Below, piece by piece: positions 1-7,951 of a stretch of DNA of 64,000 bases. Positions within the stretch are counted from its first letter, which is position 1, and each line of letters opens with the position of its first letter. The notes beneath the pieces are model-generated. The model ran no database searches. It saw nothing but the letters and a program-made list of their open reading frames with translations, and was not told where the DNA came from. Position numbers and translations under genes: made by a program. This DNA comes from FEN-299 sp963717945 (GTDB lineage Bacteria > Acidobacteriota > Vicinamibacteria > Vicinamibacterales > Fen-181), in assembly GCA_963717945.1 (NCBI GenBank), contig CAVQXT010000001.1, forward strand, positions 620,001-684,000, written 5' to 3'.

Positions 1-1
1 C

Positions 2-970
2 GGGATCGTGGAGAGCGAGGAAAAGGCCCTCAGGATCGCGAAGGACATCGGCTACCCGGTGCTCGTCAAGGCCACCGCCGGCGGCGGCGGGCGGGGCATG
101 CGCGTGGCGACCGGCCCGGCCGAGTTCGGCCAGGCGTTCAAGACCGCGCAGCGGGAGGCCGAGGCGGCGTTCGGCGTGAAGGACGTCTACCTCGAGAAGT
201 ACATCGAGTCGCCGCGGCACATCGAGTTCCAGATCCTCGGCGACCATCACGGGACCGTCGTGCACCTCGGCGAACGGGAGTGCTCGATCCAGCGCCGCCA
301 CCAGAAGCTGGTCGAGGAATCGCTGTCGCCGGCCATGAGCGACAAGATGCGCCGGAAGATGGGCGGCGTCGTCGTGGACGCGGCGAAGGCGGTGCAGTAC
401 GCCAACGCCGGGACGTTCGAGTTCCTGCTCGACCAGGCCGGGAAGTTCTACTTCATGGAGGTGAACACCCGGCTGCAGGTCGAGCACGGCGTGACGGAGC
501 TGGTGACCGGCGTGGACGTCGTCAAGGAGCAGATCCGCATCGCGGCGGGGGAGCGGCTGTCGTTCCGACAGAGCGAGGTGACCTTCAGCGGCCACGCGAT
601 CGAGTGCCGGATCAACGCCGAGGACCCCGACACGTTCGCGCCCTCGCCGGGCACCGTGCACGTCTTCGCGGTGCCGGGCGGGCCGGGCGTCCGCGTGGAC
701 ACGGCGTGCCACTCCGAGTGCCTGATCTCGCCGTACTACGACTCGATGATCGCCAAGGTGGTGACGCACGGGCGCGACCGCCAGGAGGCGATCGCCCGGA
801 TGCGCCGGACGCTCGAGATGACGGTCATCGAGGGGATCAAGACCAACGTGCCCCTGCACCTGAAGATCCTCGCCGAGGCCGACTTCGCGAGCGGCCGGCT
901 GAGCACCGCGTTCATGAACCGGTTCATGCCGGCGCCGGCGGCGGCCGGGACCCTGGCCAAGGCGGTCTGA
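2..970 (+). CDS. accC: Biotin carboxylase, acetyl-CoA carboxylase subunit (5'-truncated)
   Basis: This is the ATP-dependent biotin carboxylase of acetyl-CoA carboxylase, which carboxylates the biotin on AccB in the first step of fatty-acid synthesis. The reading frame is open to the window edge, so the N-terminal Rossmann-like part (about 125 residues in the family) lies outside. Visible are the ATP-grasp glycine loop GGGGRGM, the RRHQKLVEE segment, EVNTRLQVEH with the metal and catalytic residues, the INAEDP motif, and the C-terminal PYYDSMIAKV and GIKTNVP segments. The usual QVEHPVTE reads QVEHGVTE, a Pro-to-Gly change next to the active site. The first GTG at base 8 is internal to the protein and is not a start. 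The next gene follows after about 30 bases and is functionally unrelated. The family assignment is secure. Confidence 0.95.
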   Translation, partial: GIVESEEKALRIAKDIGYPVLVKATAGGGGRGMRVATGPAEFGQAFKTAQREAEAAFGVKDVYLEKYIESPRHIEFQILGDHHGTVVHLGERECSIQRRHQKLVEESLSPAMSDKMRRKMGGVVVDAAKAVQYANAGTFEFLLDQAGKFYFMEVNTRLQVEHGVTELVTGVDVVKEQIRIAAGERLSFRQSEVTFSGHAIECRINAEDPDTFAPSPGTVHVFAVPGGPGVRVDTACHSECLISPYYDSMIAKVVTHGRDRQEAIARMRRTLEMTVIEGIKTNVPLHLKILAEADFASGRLSTAFMNRFMPAPAAAGTLAKAV

Positions 971-1001
971 GCCGACCCTCACGCCCCCGGGACCGAAGAG
1001 G

Positions 1002-2018
1002 ATGAGCAGCACAGGCGACGGCCAGCCCGGCGGCCGGCAACTCGCGCTGGCGGTCGGCGCGCTGGTCGTCGTCATCGCCGCCGGGACCGCCGGTTACGTG
1101 GCGATCGAAGGGTGGAGCGCGTGGGACGCGTTCTACATGACCGTCATCAGCGTGACGACGGTCGGCTACCGTGAAGTGCACGACCTCTCGCGCGCCGGCC
1201 AGGTCTTCACGACCGTCCTGCTCATCACCGGCGTCGGCGCGGCGTTCTACACCATCACGCTGGTCGCCGCCGGCATCATCGAATCGCGCGTGCATCCCCG
1301 CGTCCAGGAGAGGCGAAGGGCGCGTATGATCGACCGACTGACCGACCACTTCATCCTGTGCGGCGCCGGCCGCATCGGCCTCATCATCGCCGACGAGTTC
1401 CGCCGTCAGCACGTCGCCTTCGTCGTCATCGACCGGGACCCGGACGCCGTGCACGCGGTCATCGAGCGCGGGGACCTGGCGGTGGAGGCCGACGCCAGCC
1501 GCGAGGGGACCCTCGAGCGGCTGCGGATCGGGACGGCCCGCGGCCTGATCGCGGCGCTCGGCAGCGACGCCGAGAACGTCTACACGATCATGACGGCGCG
1601 CGGCCTCAAGCCCGACCTGTTCATCATCGCGCGCGCCGACTCCGACGACGCGAAGCAGAACATGATGCGGGCGGGCGCCGACCGGGTCATCGCTCCCTAC
1701 CAGATCGGCGCCGTCCAGATGGCCCAGACCGCGCTCCGGCCCGCCGTGGTGGATTTCGTCGAACTGGCCACCAGTTCCGAGCACCTCGAGCTGACGATGG
1801 AGCAGGTGGACATCGGGGCCGGGTCCGCGCTCGCCGCCCGCACGATTCTCGACGCGAACCTGCGGCAGCGCTTCGGCGTCGTCGTCGTCGGCATCCGCCG
1901 GGGCGACGGCCACATGGAGTTCAACCCCCCGCCGGATGCGGTGATGCAGGCCGGGGACCAGCTCGTCGTGCTCGGCCGGTCCGAGCAGCTCAAGGGACTC
2001 GAGTCCGCCGCCAGTTAG
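1002..2018 (+). CDS. Two-TM potassium channel with RCK (TrkA-N/TrkA-C) domains
   Basis: This is a single-subunit K+ channel of the MthK/Kch type. Membrane segment 1 is at about residues 12-34, the pore helix and filter at 45-58, and membrane segment 2 at about 66-92. A cytoplasmic RCK_N domain begins at HFILCGAGRIG near residue 113, where GxGxxG is the nucleotide-binding loop. A TrkA-C-like domain occupies about 245-335. The selectivity filter reads TTVGYRE (T53-E58), with arginine where TVGYG has its last glycine. The length (338 residues) is normal for the class. It probably allows gated K+ flux across the inner membrane, with ligand control through RCK. Nothing in the neighbourhood (accC upstream, folD downstream) explains its role. 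The family is confident, but ion selectivity is uncertain because of the filter change. Confidence 0.88.
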   Translation: MSSTGDGQPGGRQLALAVGALVVVIAAGTAGYVAIEGWSAWDAFYMTVISVTTVGYREVHDLSRAGQVFTTVLLITGVGAAFYTITLVAAGIIESRVHPRVQERRRARMIDRLTDHFILCGAGRIGLIIADEFRRQHVAFVVIDRDPDAVHAVIERGDLAVEADASREGTLERLRIGTARGLIAALGSDAENVYTIMTARGLKPDLFIIARADSDDAKQNMMRAGADRVIAPYQIGAVQMAQTALRPAVVDFVELATSSEHLELTMEQVDIGAGSALAARTILDANLRQRFGVVVVGIRRGDGHMEFNPPPDAVMQAGDQLVVLGRSEQLKGLESAAS

Positions 2019-2051
2019 AACGCGGCCGGCGGAGCGGGGAGAAGCCATCGC

Positions 2052-2987
2052 ATGTCCGCACGCATCCTCGACGGCGTCGCCGTCGCCGGCCAGATTCGAC
2101 AGGGCCTTCGCGATCGGATCCTGGCCTTCACCGCGTCACAGGGACGGCCGCCGGGCCTCGGCATCGTGCTGGTGGGCGAGGACGCGTCGTCGGAGATCTA
2201 CGTCCGCAACAAGCTGAAGTCGGCGGGGGAGTCGGGGCTTCGTGCCGAACTGTTCCGCCTTCCTGCGACCGCGGCGCTCGACGAGGTGCTGGCGGTGGTC
2301 GCGGGCCTCAACGCCAGGCCCGACTGCGACGGGATCCTGGTCCAGTCGCCCCTCCCGCCGGCGCTCGGGCCCACGGCCGAGCAGGTGGTCTTCGACGCCA
2401 TCGACCCGCGGAAGGACGTCGACGGGTTCCATCCCGAGAACGTCGGCCGGCTGGTCCAGAAGCGGCCGTCGCTGGTGGCCTGCACGCCGCTCGGCATCAT
2501 GGAACTGCTCGACCGGTCCGGCATCGCCCTCGACGGCGCGCGCGCCGCGGTGGTCGGCCGCAGCGATATCGTCGGCAAGCCGATCGCGCTGCTGCTCATG
2601 CACCGGAATGCCACGGTGACAATCTGCCACTCGCGGACCAGGGACCTCCCGGCCGTGTGCGCGTCGGCCGACCTGCTGGTCGCCGCCATCGGGCGCCCGG
2701 CCTTCGTCACGCCGGATTTCGTCAAGCCCGGCGCCACCGTCGTCGACGTCGGCATCAACCGCGTCGACGACGCCGCGTTCGTCAGACGGATCTTCCCGGA
2801 GGGCAGCCGGCGACGCGCGGACTTCGAGCGTCGCGGGTCGATCCTGGTCGGCGACGTCCATCCGGGCGTCGAGGCGGTTGCTGGGGCGATGACGCCGGTG
2901 CCGGGCGGCGTCGGCCCGCTCACCATCGCGATGCTGCTCTCCAACACGCTGAAGGCGGCGGAGGATCGGTGCTCAAGGTCGCGCTGA
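2052..2987 (+). CDS. folD: Bifunctional methylenetetrahydrofolate dehydrogenase/cyclohydrolase
   Basis: FolD interconverts 5,10-methylene-THF, 5,10-methenyl-THF and 10-formyl-THF in cytosolic one-carbon metabolism. The N-terminal catalytic domain shows YVRNKLKSAGESG, whose YxxxK lysine is catalytic. It is followed by the DGILVQSPLPP segment and the KDVDGFHPENVGRL motif. The NADP-binding Rossmann domain carries GRSDIVGKPIALLL. The C-terminal signature PGGVGPLTIAMLLSNT is intact. At 311 residues it is slightly longer than the usual 285-295, with an insertion around RRIFPEGSRRRADFERR near residue 245. The start ATG follows a gggga-rich stretch. The 3' end overlaps coaE by 19 bases, so the two are probably translated from one mRNA. 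Confidence 0.95.
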   Translation: MSARILDGVAVAGQIRQGLRDRILAFTASQGRPPGLGIVLVGEDASSEIYVRNKLKSAGESGLRAELFRLPATAALDEVLAVVAGLNARPDCDGILVQSPLPPALGPTAEQVVFDAIDPRKDVDGFHPENVGRLVQKRPSLVACTPLGIMELLDRSGIALDGARAAVVGRSDIVGKPIALLLMHRNATVTICHSRTRDLPAVCASADLLVAAIGRPAFVTPDFVKPGATVVDVGINRVDDAAFVRRIFPEGSRRRADFERRGSILVGDVHPGVEAVAGAMTPVPGGVGPLTIAMLLSNTLKAAEDRCSRSR

Positions 2988-3592
2988 CCGGGGGCATCGC
3001 GACCGGGAAGAGCTACGTCCGCTCGCGCGTGGCCGCGCGCGGCGTGCCGACAGTGGACGCCGACGCCCTGGTGCACGAGCTGCTCGGCGCCGGCACGGAG
3101 GCGACCGCGGAGGTCGCGCGCCGGTTCGGCGATCGCGTGCTCGGCGGCGACGGCGCCGTGGATCGCCGCCTCCTGGCCGCGGTGGTCTTCGACAACCAGC
3201 CGGCGCGGCGCGATCTCGAGGCGATCCTCCATCCCCGCGTCTACGCCCGGATCGAGGCCTGGGCGTCGGACCAGGCGCGCGCTGGCGCACCCTGGATTCT
3301 GGCCGACATTCCGCTGCTGTTCGAGACGGGGCACGAGCGGGACTTCGATCGCGTCATCGCGACCGTCTGCGACCCGGATGAGCAGGTGCGGCGCGTGATG
3401 GCCCGCGACGGGACCGACGAGGCGGCCGCGCGGGCGCGGCTGGCGGCGCAGTGGCCGGCGGCGGCGAAGGCGGCGCGGGCGACCGATGTCATCGACACCG
3501 GTGGCGAGATCGAGGCGACCAACGCTCAGGTGGATGCGGTCTGCAGAAAGCTGGACGAAGATGCGGGTGGCGGCCCGCCTTTCAGCCTATAA
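2969..3592 (+). CDS. coaE: Dephospho-CoA kinase
   Basis: CoaE phosphorylates the 3'-hydroxyl of dephospho-CoA with ATP, the last step of coenzyme A synthesis. The P-loop GGIATGKS lies at residues 7-14, followed by the VDADALVHELL segment that contains the catalytic aspartate. Further on are the LHPRV motif near residue 90 and the DIPLLFETG substrate-binding motif. The GTG at 2969 was chosen because GGAGG sits five bases upstream and the homologous N-terminus (VLKVALTGGIATGKS) starts exactly there. The same frame stays open far upstream only as an artefact of the high GC content. It overlaps the folD 3' end. The protein has 207 residues, normal for the family. Its stop codon lies inside a TATAAT sequence that may serve the next gene. 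Confidence 0.93.
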   Translation: MLKVALTGGIATGKSYVRSRVAARGVPTVDADALVHELLGAGTEATAEVARRFGDRVLGGDGAVDRRLLAAVVFDNQPARRDLEAILHPRVYARIEAWASDQARAGAPWILADIPLLFETGHERDFDRVIATVCDPDEQVRRVMARDGTDEAAARARLAAQWPAAAKAARATDVIDTGGEIEATNAQVDAVCRKLDEDAGGGPPFSL

Positions 3593-3593
3593 T
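3588..3593 (+). promoter_or_regulatory. Possible -10 element for the amino-acid permease
   Basis: A perfect TATAAT overlaps the coaE stop codon about 98 bases before the permease start. No convincing -35 hexamer is visible 17 bases upstream. In a genome of about 70 % GC a perfect hexamer is uncommon, but with only half a promoter visible the call is tentative. Confidence 0.35.
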
Positions 3594-3690
3594 GCCCCTC
3601 ACCTGACGCGCGGTACCGGGGCCGTGCCCGCTCGAGCCCCTCCCGGACTCGTCACCCTTGCTACTTAATATTGGCTCGGAGGCGCATCAC

Positions 3691-5376
3691 ATGGCAGGTT
3701 TGTTCATCAAGAAAGACCTGGCGAAGCTCATTGCCGACGCCAACGACCCGCTCGCCGGCGAAGCCGTTCACGGAGCCCACGCGGGAGGCCAACTCAAGCG
3801 TACGCTCACGGCGTTCAACCTGACGATGCTCGGCATCGGGGCGATCATCGGGGCCGGCATCTTCTCGCTCACCGGCACCGCGTCGGCCAACTACGCCGGC
3901 CCGGGGATCGTGTACAGCTTCATGATCGGCGGCGTGCTCTGCGCGCTCGCCGGGGTGTGCTACGCGGAGATGGCCTCGATGATCCCGGTCGCAGGCTCGG
4001 CCTACGCCTACAGCTACGCGACGATGGGCGAGTTCATCGCCTGGATCATCGGCTGGGACCTGGTCCTGGAGTATGCCTTCGGCGCGGTGACGGTCAGCAC
4101 GTCGTGGTCGGGCTATTTCCTGAGCCTGTTCCACAAGACGCTGAACGTCCCGGTGACCGACACGATGCTGCGGCTGACCAAGGGGCCGTGGGAGCAGGTG
4201 CTGCTCAACGACGGGGTCACGCACGCGTTCGGCCTCTGGAACGTGCCGGCCAGCTTCATCGGCCTGACCGTGGCCGCGATCCTCTATCGAGGGATGCGCG
4301 AAAGCGCGTTCGTCAACAACCTCATCGTGGTCGTCAAAGTCACGATCGTCCTCGTGTTCATCGGCCTCGGGATCAGCGTCATCTCGACCGACAACCTGAT
4401 GGTCAACCACGCGGCGACCGGGCTCTTCTCGCTGGTGCCCGCCAAGGAGCTGATGACGCTCAACGGGCGCGAGGTGATGGCCTACGGGTGGGGCCTCAAC
4501 GGGGTGCTGACCGGTGCGGGGGTGGTCTTCTTCGCCTACATCGGCTTCGACGCTGTCTCCACGACGGCCCAGGAGGCGAAGAACCCGGCCCGCGACCTGC
4601 CCATCGGGATCCTGGGCTCCCTCGTCATCTGCACCATCCTCTACATCCTGGTGGCGATCACGCTCACCGGCGTCGTGAACTACAAGGAACTGGGCGTGCC
4701 CGACCCGATCGCGGTGGGCATCGACCGGATCGTGGCCTTGCGCGGCTGGTCCCCGACGGCGCAGACGGCCTTCACGTTCGTCATCAAGCTGGGAGCCCTG
4801 TGCGGGCTGACCTCCGTCATCCTCGTCATGATGATGGGCCAGACGCGCATTTTTTACGCGATGAGCAAGGACGGCCTGCTGCCGTGGTTCGGCGCCGTCC
4901 ACAAGGAGCACGGCACCCCGTACGTCGCGACGGTGCTGACGGGCCTCTTCGTCGCGTTCTGCGGCGGCGTCATGCCGATGAGCCTGGTGGGCGAGCTGGT
5001 CTCGATCGGCACGCTGCTGGCCTTCGTCCTGGTGTGTGTCGGTGTTCCGATCCTGCGCGTGGCGAACAAGACGATCGAACGCCCGTTCAAGGTCCCCGGC
5101 GGCATGGCCGGGGCGTGGATCGTCGGCATGTCCGGGGCGGCCGCGTGCTTGTACGTCATGTGGGGCCTGCCGAAGGACACATGGCTGCGGCTGATCATCT
5201 GGATGGAGATCGGCCTGATGATCTACGGCGCGTTCGGATGGCGGCGCAGCCGCCTGGCGGACCCGGCGACGACCCCGTCGCGCGCCAGGGCGCACGTCCC
5301 GATCCTGGTGATCGCGATCGCCGCTTTCATCCCGACGATCATTTTCGCCGTCAAGGTCTTCGGGGCCGGTCAGTAA
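3691..5376 (+). CDS. APC-superfamily amino-acid permease (cationic amino acid transporter-like)
   Basis: This is an integral inner-membrane transporter of the amino acid-polyamine-organocation superfamily, closest in layout to CAT-type permeases. The N-terminus (about 50 residues, cytoplasmic) precedes TM1 with the signature GIGAIIGAGIF. Later segments include the PAxxLPRAFVL-like helices and the conserved FFAYIGFDAVSTTAQEAKNPARDLP block of TM6 and its loop. About 12 hydrophobic helices follow in total over 561 residues. The ATG at 3691 is preferred over an upstream in-frame start because GGAGG lies nine bases before it. The gene stands alone between coaE and the convergent Kdo operon. The substrate, probably a cationic or neutral amino acid, cannot be read from the sequence. 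Confidence 0.9.
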   Translation: MAGLFIKKDLAKLIADANDPLAGEAVHGAHAGGQLKRTLTAFNLTMLGIGAIIGAGIFSLTGTASANYAGPGIVYSFMIGGVLCALAGVCYAEMASMIPVAGSAYAYSYATMGEFIAWIIGWDLVLEYAFGAVTVSTSWSGYFLSLFHKTLNVPVTDTMLRLTKGPWEQVLLNDGVTHAFGLWNVPASFIGLTVAAILYRGMRESAFVNNLIVVVKVTIVLVFIGLGISVISTDNLMVNHAATGLFSLVPAKELMTLNGREVMAYGWGLNGVLTGAGVVFFAYIGFDAVSTTAQEAKNPARDLPIGILGSLVICTILYILVAITLTGVVNYKELGVPDPIAVGIDRIVALRGWSPTAQTAFTFVIKLGALCGLTSVILVMMMGQTRIFYAMSKDGLLPWFGAVHKEHGTPYVATVLTGLFVAFCGGVMPMSLVGELVSIGTLLAFVLVCVGVPILRVANKTIERPFKVPGGMAGAWIVGMSGAAACLYVMWGLPKDTWLRLIIWMEIGLMIYGAFGWRRSRLADPATTPSRARAHVPILVIAIAAFIPTIIFAVKVFGAGQ

Positions 5377-5460
5377 CACGGGTGCGGTGGCCGCCGCCCG
5401 GTGGCGGCGCGCACGCCTGAGGGGCGGTGCGGAGGGCTTCGCGGCCCGCCGCATCGCCGT

Positions 5461-6010
5461 TCAGCGGGTCTCTTCTGGCAGGTAGCCCAGGACGAGTTCG
5501 TCCCACTTGCCTTGGGCTCGCAGCACCACCTCTATCAGCTCGCGGGCCGCGCCATCCCCGCCCGCGCGGCTGCTGACCCAATCCACGCGAGCCGCCACCT
5601 CGGGCGCGGCATCGGCCGGGGCAGCCGAGAGCCCGGCGCGCGCGAGCACCGGCAGGTCGAGCAAGGTCGTCTCCCATGAAGGCCGCCTGGTCGGCCTCGA
5701 GGCCCTTTTGGCCGAGCACCTCGGTGAACACCTGCAGCTTGTCGACCGCGAGCTGCCGGACGATCCCGATGCCGAGCTGGGCGGCGCGCAGCGTCGTGGC
5801 AGCCGAATGCCGGCCCGACAGGATCCCCACCGCCAGGCCGGCGCGCTGCGCCCAGATCACGCCGGTCCCGTCCCGGATGCTGAACTGCTTGGACTCGGTG
5901 CCGTCGGCCTGGACCAGGATCCGTCCGTCGGTCAGCACGCCGTCCACGTCGAACAGCAGCAGCCGGATGCGGGCGGCCTTGCGCGCGAGGTCGGCGGGGT
6001 CGCAGGGCAT
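5461..6010 (-). pseudogene. kdsC: 3-deoxy-D-manno-octulosonate 8-phosphate phosphatase, frameshifted
   Basis: KdsC is a HAD-superfamily phosphatase that removes phosphate from Kdo-8-P to give Kdo for LPS core synthesis. Motif I (LLFDVDGVLTDG, residues 18-29) and motif II (ILSGRHS) are intact, and motif IV (AAFMGDDL) is near residue 115. Immediately after GDDL the frame breaks. The correct continuation LDLPVLARAGLSAAPADA, through to the C-terminus YLPEETR, lies in the +1 frame. A single extra base in the pair at 5663-5664 explains this: gacgacctTgctcgacctg should read gacgacctgctcgacctg. Removing it restores a protein of normal length (about 182 residues). The start ATG overlaps the kdsD stop (TGATG), the expected operon coupling. 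The gene is either genuinely broken or carries a sequencing or assembly indel. I favour the latter because every other Kdo gene is intact. Confidence 0.85.
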
Positions 6011-7008
6011 CAGAACAGCTCCGTGCGCCAGAGGTCGTGGAGGTGGACGACGCCCTCGAGCCGCCCATCGGGCGCCACGACGACGAGCGAGGTGATCTTC
6101 CGCCTCTCCATCAGGTTCAGGCCCTCGACGGCCAGCAGCGCCCGGCGCACGGTAACCGGTCTCTTCGTCATCACGTCCTGAGCGGTGTGCTCGAGCACGT
6201 GGGCGTCGGCCATGTGCCGCCGCAGGTCGCCGTCGGTGATGATGCCGGCCAGCCGCCCCTCCCCGTCCACCACGCACGTCATGCCCAGGCCCTTGCGGGA
6301 CATCTCGTCGATGACCTCGCGCATGCCGGTCTGCTCCCCGACCTGAGGCAGGGCGTCGCCGGCGTGCATCAACTGCTCGAGGCGCAAGAGCCGCTTGATC
6401 GTGCCGCCGGGGTGCCGGATCGCGAAGTCCTCCTGCGTGAACCCCTTGCGCACGAGCACGGCCATGGCGAGGGCGTCGCCCAGGGCGAGGGCGGCCGTGG
6501 TGCTGGCCGTCGGCGCCATGTTCAGCGGGCACGCCTCTTCGTTCACGTGGCAGTCGAGCGTGACGTCGGCCGCCTCGCCGAGCGTGGAGTTCGGGACGCC
6601 GGTCACGGTCACCATCCGGGCGCCCACGCGGCGGATGGTCTCGAGCAGTCTCCGGATCTCGCCCGTCTCGCCCGAGTACGACAGGGCGAGGACGACGTCG
6701 TCGGGCTGGAGCGCGCCGAGATCGCCGTGAATGGCGTCGGCAGGGTGGAGGAAGAACGCCGACGTCCCGGTGCTCGACAGCGTCGCCGCGATCTTCCGGC
6801 CGATGAGCCCCGACTTGCCCATCCCGGTCAGCAGCACCCGGCCGCGGCACTCGAACAGGAGGTCCACGGCCGACGTGAAGGCGGCATCGATGCGGTCGAC
6901 GAGCCCCAGGATGGCGCCGGCCTCGATGCGGAGGACCTTCCGGGCGAGCTCGAGTTCGGTCGGCGCGTCGGTCGGAGCCACGGTCACCTTACTCCGGTCG
7001 GCGGTCAT
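6010..7008 (-). CDS. kdsD: D-arabinose 5-phosphate isomerase
   Basis: KdsD converts ribulose 5-phosphate to arabinose 5-phosphate, the first committed sugar of Kdo synthesis. The N-terminal SIS domain (about residues 40-175) contains GMGKSGLIGRKIAATLSSTG, the sugar-phosphate loop, and HPADAIHGDLG. Residues about 205-330 form two CBS modules, seen as MTKRPVTV with flanking hydrophobic strands and the ending VHLHDLWRTELF. The 332-residue length fits the SIS-CBS-CBS family. The ATG overlaps the kdsA stop by ATGA and the stop overlaps the kdsC start, so kdsA-kdsD-kdsC form a tightly coupled block. Paralogues such as GutQ share the architecture, but this context fixes the Kdo role. Confidence 0.95.
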   Translation of the reverse strand: MTADRSKVTVAPTDAPTELELARKVLRIEAGAILGLVDRIDAAFTSAVDLLFECRGRVLLTGMGKSGLIGRKIAATLSSTGTSAFFLHPADAIHGDLGALQPDDVVLALSYSGETGEIRRLLETIRRVGARMVTVTGVPNSTLGEAADVTLDCHVNEEACPLNMAPTASTTAALALGDALAMAVLVRKGFTQEDFAIRHPGGTIKRLLRLEQLMHAGDALPQVGEQTGMREVIDEMSRKGLGMTCVVDGEGRLAGIITDGDLRRHMADAHVLEHTAQDVMTKRPVTVRRALLAVEGLNLMERRKITSLVVVAPDGRLEGVVHLHDLWRTELF

Positions 7009-7838
7009 CGCGGCGCCTTCACGACCGCGTCGATCCGCACGAGCCGGTCGAGCAGCGCGTCGAGCTGGTCCAGCCGCAGCGCGTTCTGCGCGTCGCTCCG
7101 GGCTCGCGAGGGCTCCTCGTGGACCTCGAGGTAGACCCCGTCGACGCCGGCGGCGACGCCTGCCGAGCCCAGCGGCTCGATGTACTCGGCGAGGCCCGAC
7201 GTGACGCCGTCGCCTCCGCCCGGACGCTGCAGGCTGTGCGTGATGTCGAAGATGACGGGGCAGCCGAGCGCCCGCATGATCGGGAACGCGCGCATGTCGA
7301 CGACCAGGTCGTGGTACCCGAACGCCGTGCCCCGCTCGGTGACGAGCACGCGGTCGTTGCCGGCGCGGGTCACCTTGGCCACGGCGTGGCGCACGTCGTC
7401 GGGCGCGAGGAACTGGCCCTTCTTGATGTTGACGGCCCGCCCGGTGGCGGCGGCGGCCAGCAGCAGGTCGGTCTGGCGGCAGAGGAACGCCGGGATCTGG
7501 AGCACGTCGGCCACCTCGGCCGCCGGGGCCGCGTGGGCCGCCTCGTGGATGTCGGTGAGGATCGGGACGCCGACGTCCGCCTTGATCCGGCCGAGGATAC
7601 GCAGTCCCTCGGCCAGCCCCGGCCCCCGGTACGACGCGATCGAGGTCCGGTTGGCCTTGTCGTACGACGCCTTGAAGATGAACGGCACCCCGCGGCGGGA
7701 CGCGATATCCCGGATGGCCGCGGCCAGGTCGGCCGCGTGCGCCTCGCTCTCGATGACGCAGGGACCCGCGACGAGCACGAGCGGGAGGCCGCCCCCCATC
7801 CGAACGGGCCCGATATCCACGGTATGCACGCGGGACAT
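7005..7838 (-). CDS. kdsA: 3-deoxy-8-phosphooctulonate (Kdo-8-P) synthase
   Basis: KdsA condenses phosphoenolpyruvate with arabinose 5-phosphate to Kdo-8-phosphate in the cytosol. The TIM-barrel signatures are clear: LVAGPCVIES near residue 20, FKASYDKANRTSI near 57, GVPILTDIHE, QIPAFLCRQTDLL, KKGQFLAP and the late HSLQRPGG. The cysteine in AGPC and the histidine in TDIHE suit the metal-dependent subclass. The ATG at 7838 gives MSRVHTVDIG and a normal 277-residue protein. It lies inside a TATAATG sequence, so either transcription starts further upstream or a later start is used. The 3' end overlaps kdsD by four bases. A 98-base repeat-rich spacer separates it from pyrG. Confidence 0.95.
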   Translation of the reverse strand: MSRVHTVDIGPVRMGGGLPLVLVAGPCVIESEAHAADLAAAIRDIASRRGVPFIFKASYDKANRTSIASYRGPGLAEGLRILGRIKADVGVPILTDIHEAAHAAPAAEVADVLQIPAFLCRQTDLLLAAAATGRAVNIKKGQFLAPDDVRHAVAKVTRAGNDRVLVTERGTAFGYHDLVVDMRAFPIMRALGCPVIFDITHSLQRPGGGDGVTSGLAEYIEPLGSAGVAAGVDGVYLEVHEEPSRARSDAQNALRLDQLDALLDRLVRIDAVVKAPR

Positions 7839-7850
7839 TATACAGGGAGC

Positions 7851-7951
7851 CGTCAGTGGGGAACGGGCAGTCGTCAGGGGCCAGTGGCCAGTTGCCAGTG
7901 GATCACGCGTGACTGACTGACCACTGACCACTGGCCACTGGCCACTGACCA
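7851..7951. repeat. Intergenic short-unit repeat with TCACGCGTGA core, copy A
   Basis: The spacer between pyrG (ends at 7952) and kdsA is made of imperfect 8-12-base units such as ccagtggccagt. They run in one orientation up to the palindrome TCACGCGTGA (7903-7912) and then as the complement (ccactgacca ctggccactg). The whole can fold as a long imperfect hairpin. The same core with different arm words recurs at 16600, 19769 and 34979. Its position directly after a stop codon suggests a 3'-end role such as termination or mRNA stability, but this is inference. Confidence 0.8.

Noticed and set aside
1358..2968. Long plus-strand frame across the K+ channel and folD
   Set aside because: It is a shadow frame rich in Arg/Pro/Gly, overlapping two well-conserved genes. 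Only its last 207 codons are real (coaE).
3661..5454. 597-codon minus-strand frame opposite the permease
   Set aside because: The composition (Asp/His/Arg-rich, low complexity) is typical of an antisense shadow in GC-rich DNA, and the plus-strand permease is unmistakable.
5461..6010. Programmed frameshifting in kdsC
   Set aside because: The site (gacgaccttgctcg) has no slippery heptamer or stop codon that would favour +1 slippage. A one-base insertion is simpler.
7836..7842. TATAAT as the kdsA promoter
   Set aside because: The hexamer runs into the start ATG itself (TATAATG), so a transcript from it would lack the start codon. No -35 lies at 17 bases.
7851..7951. CRISPR array
   Set aside because: Units are 8-12 bases, imperfect and without unique spacers, and they invert around a palindromic core.
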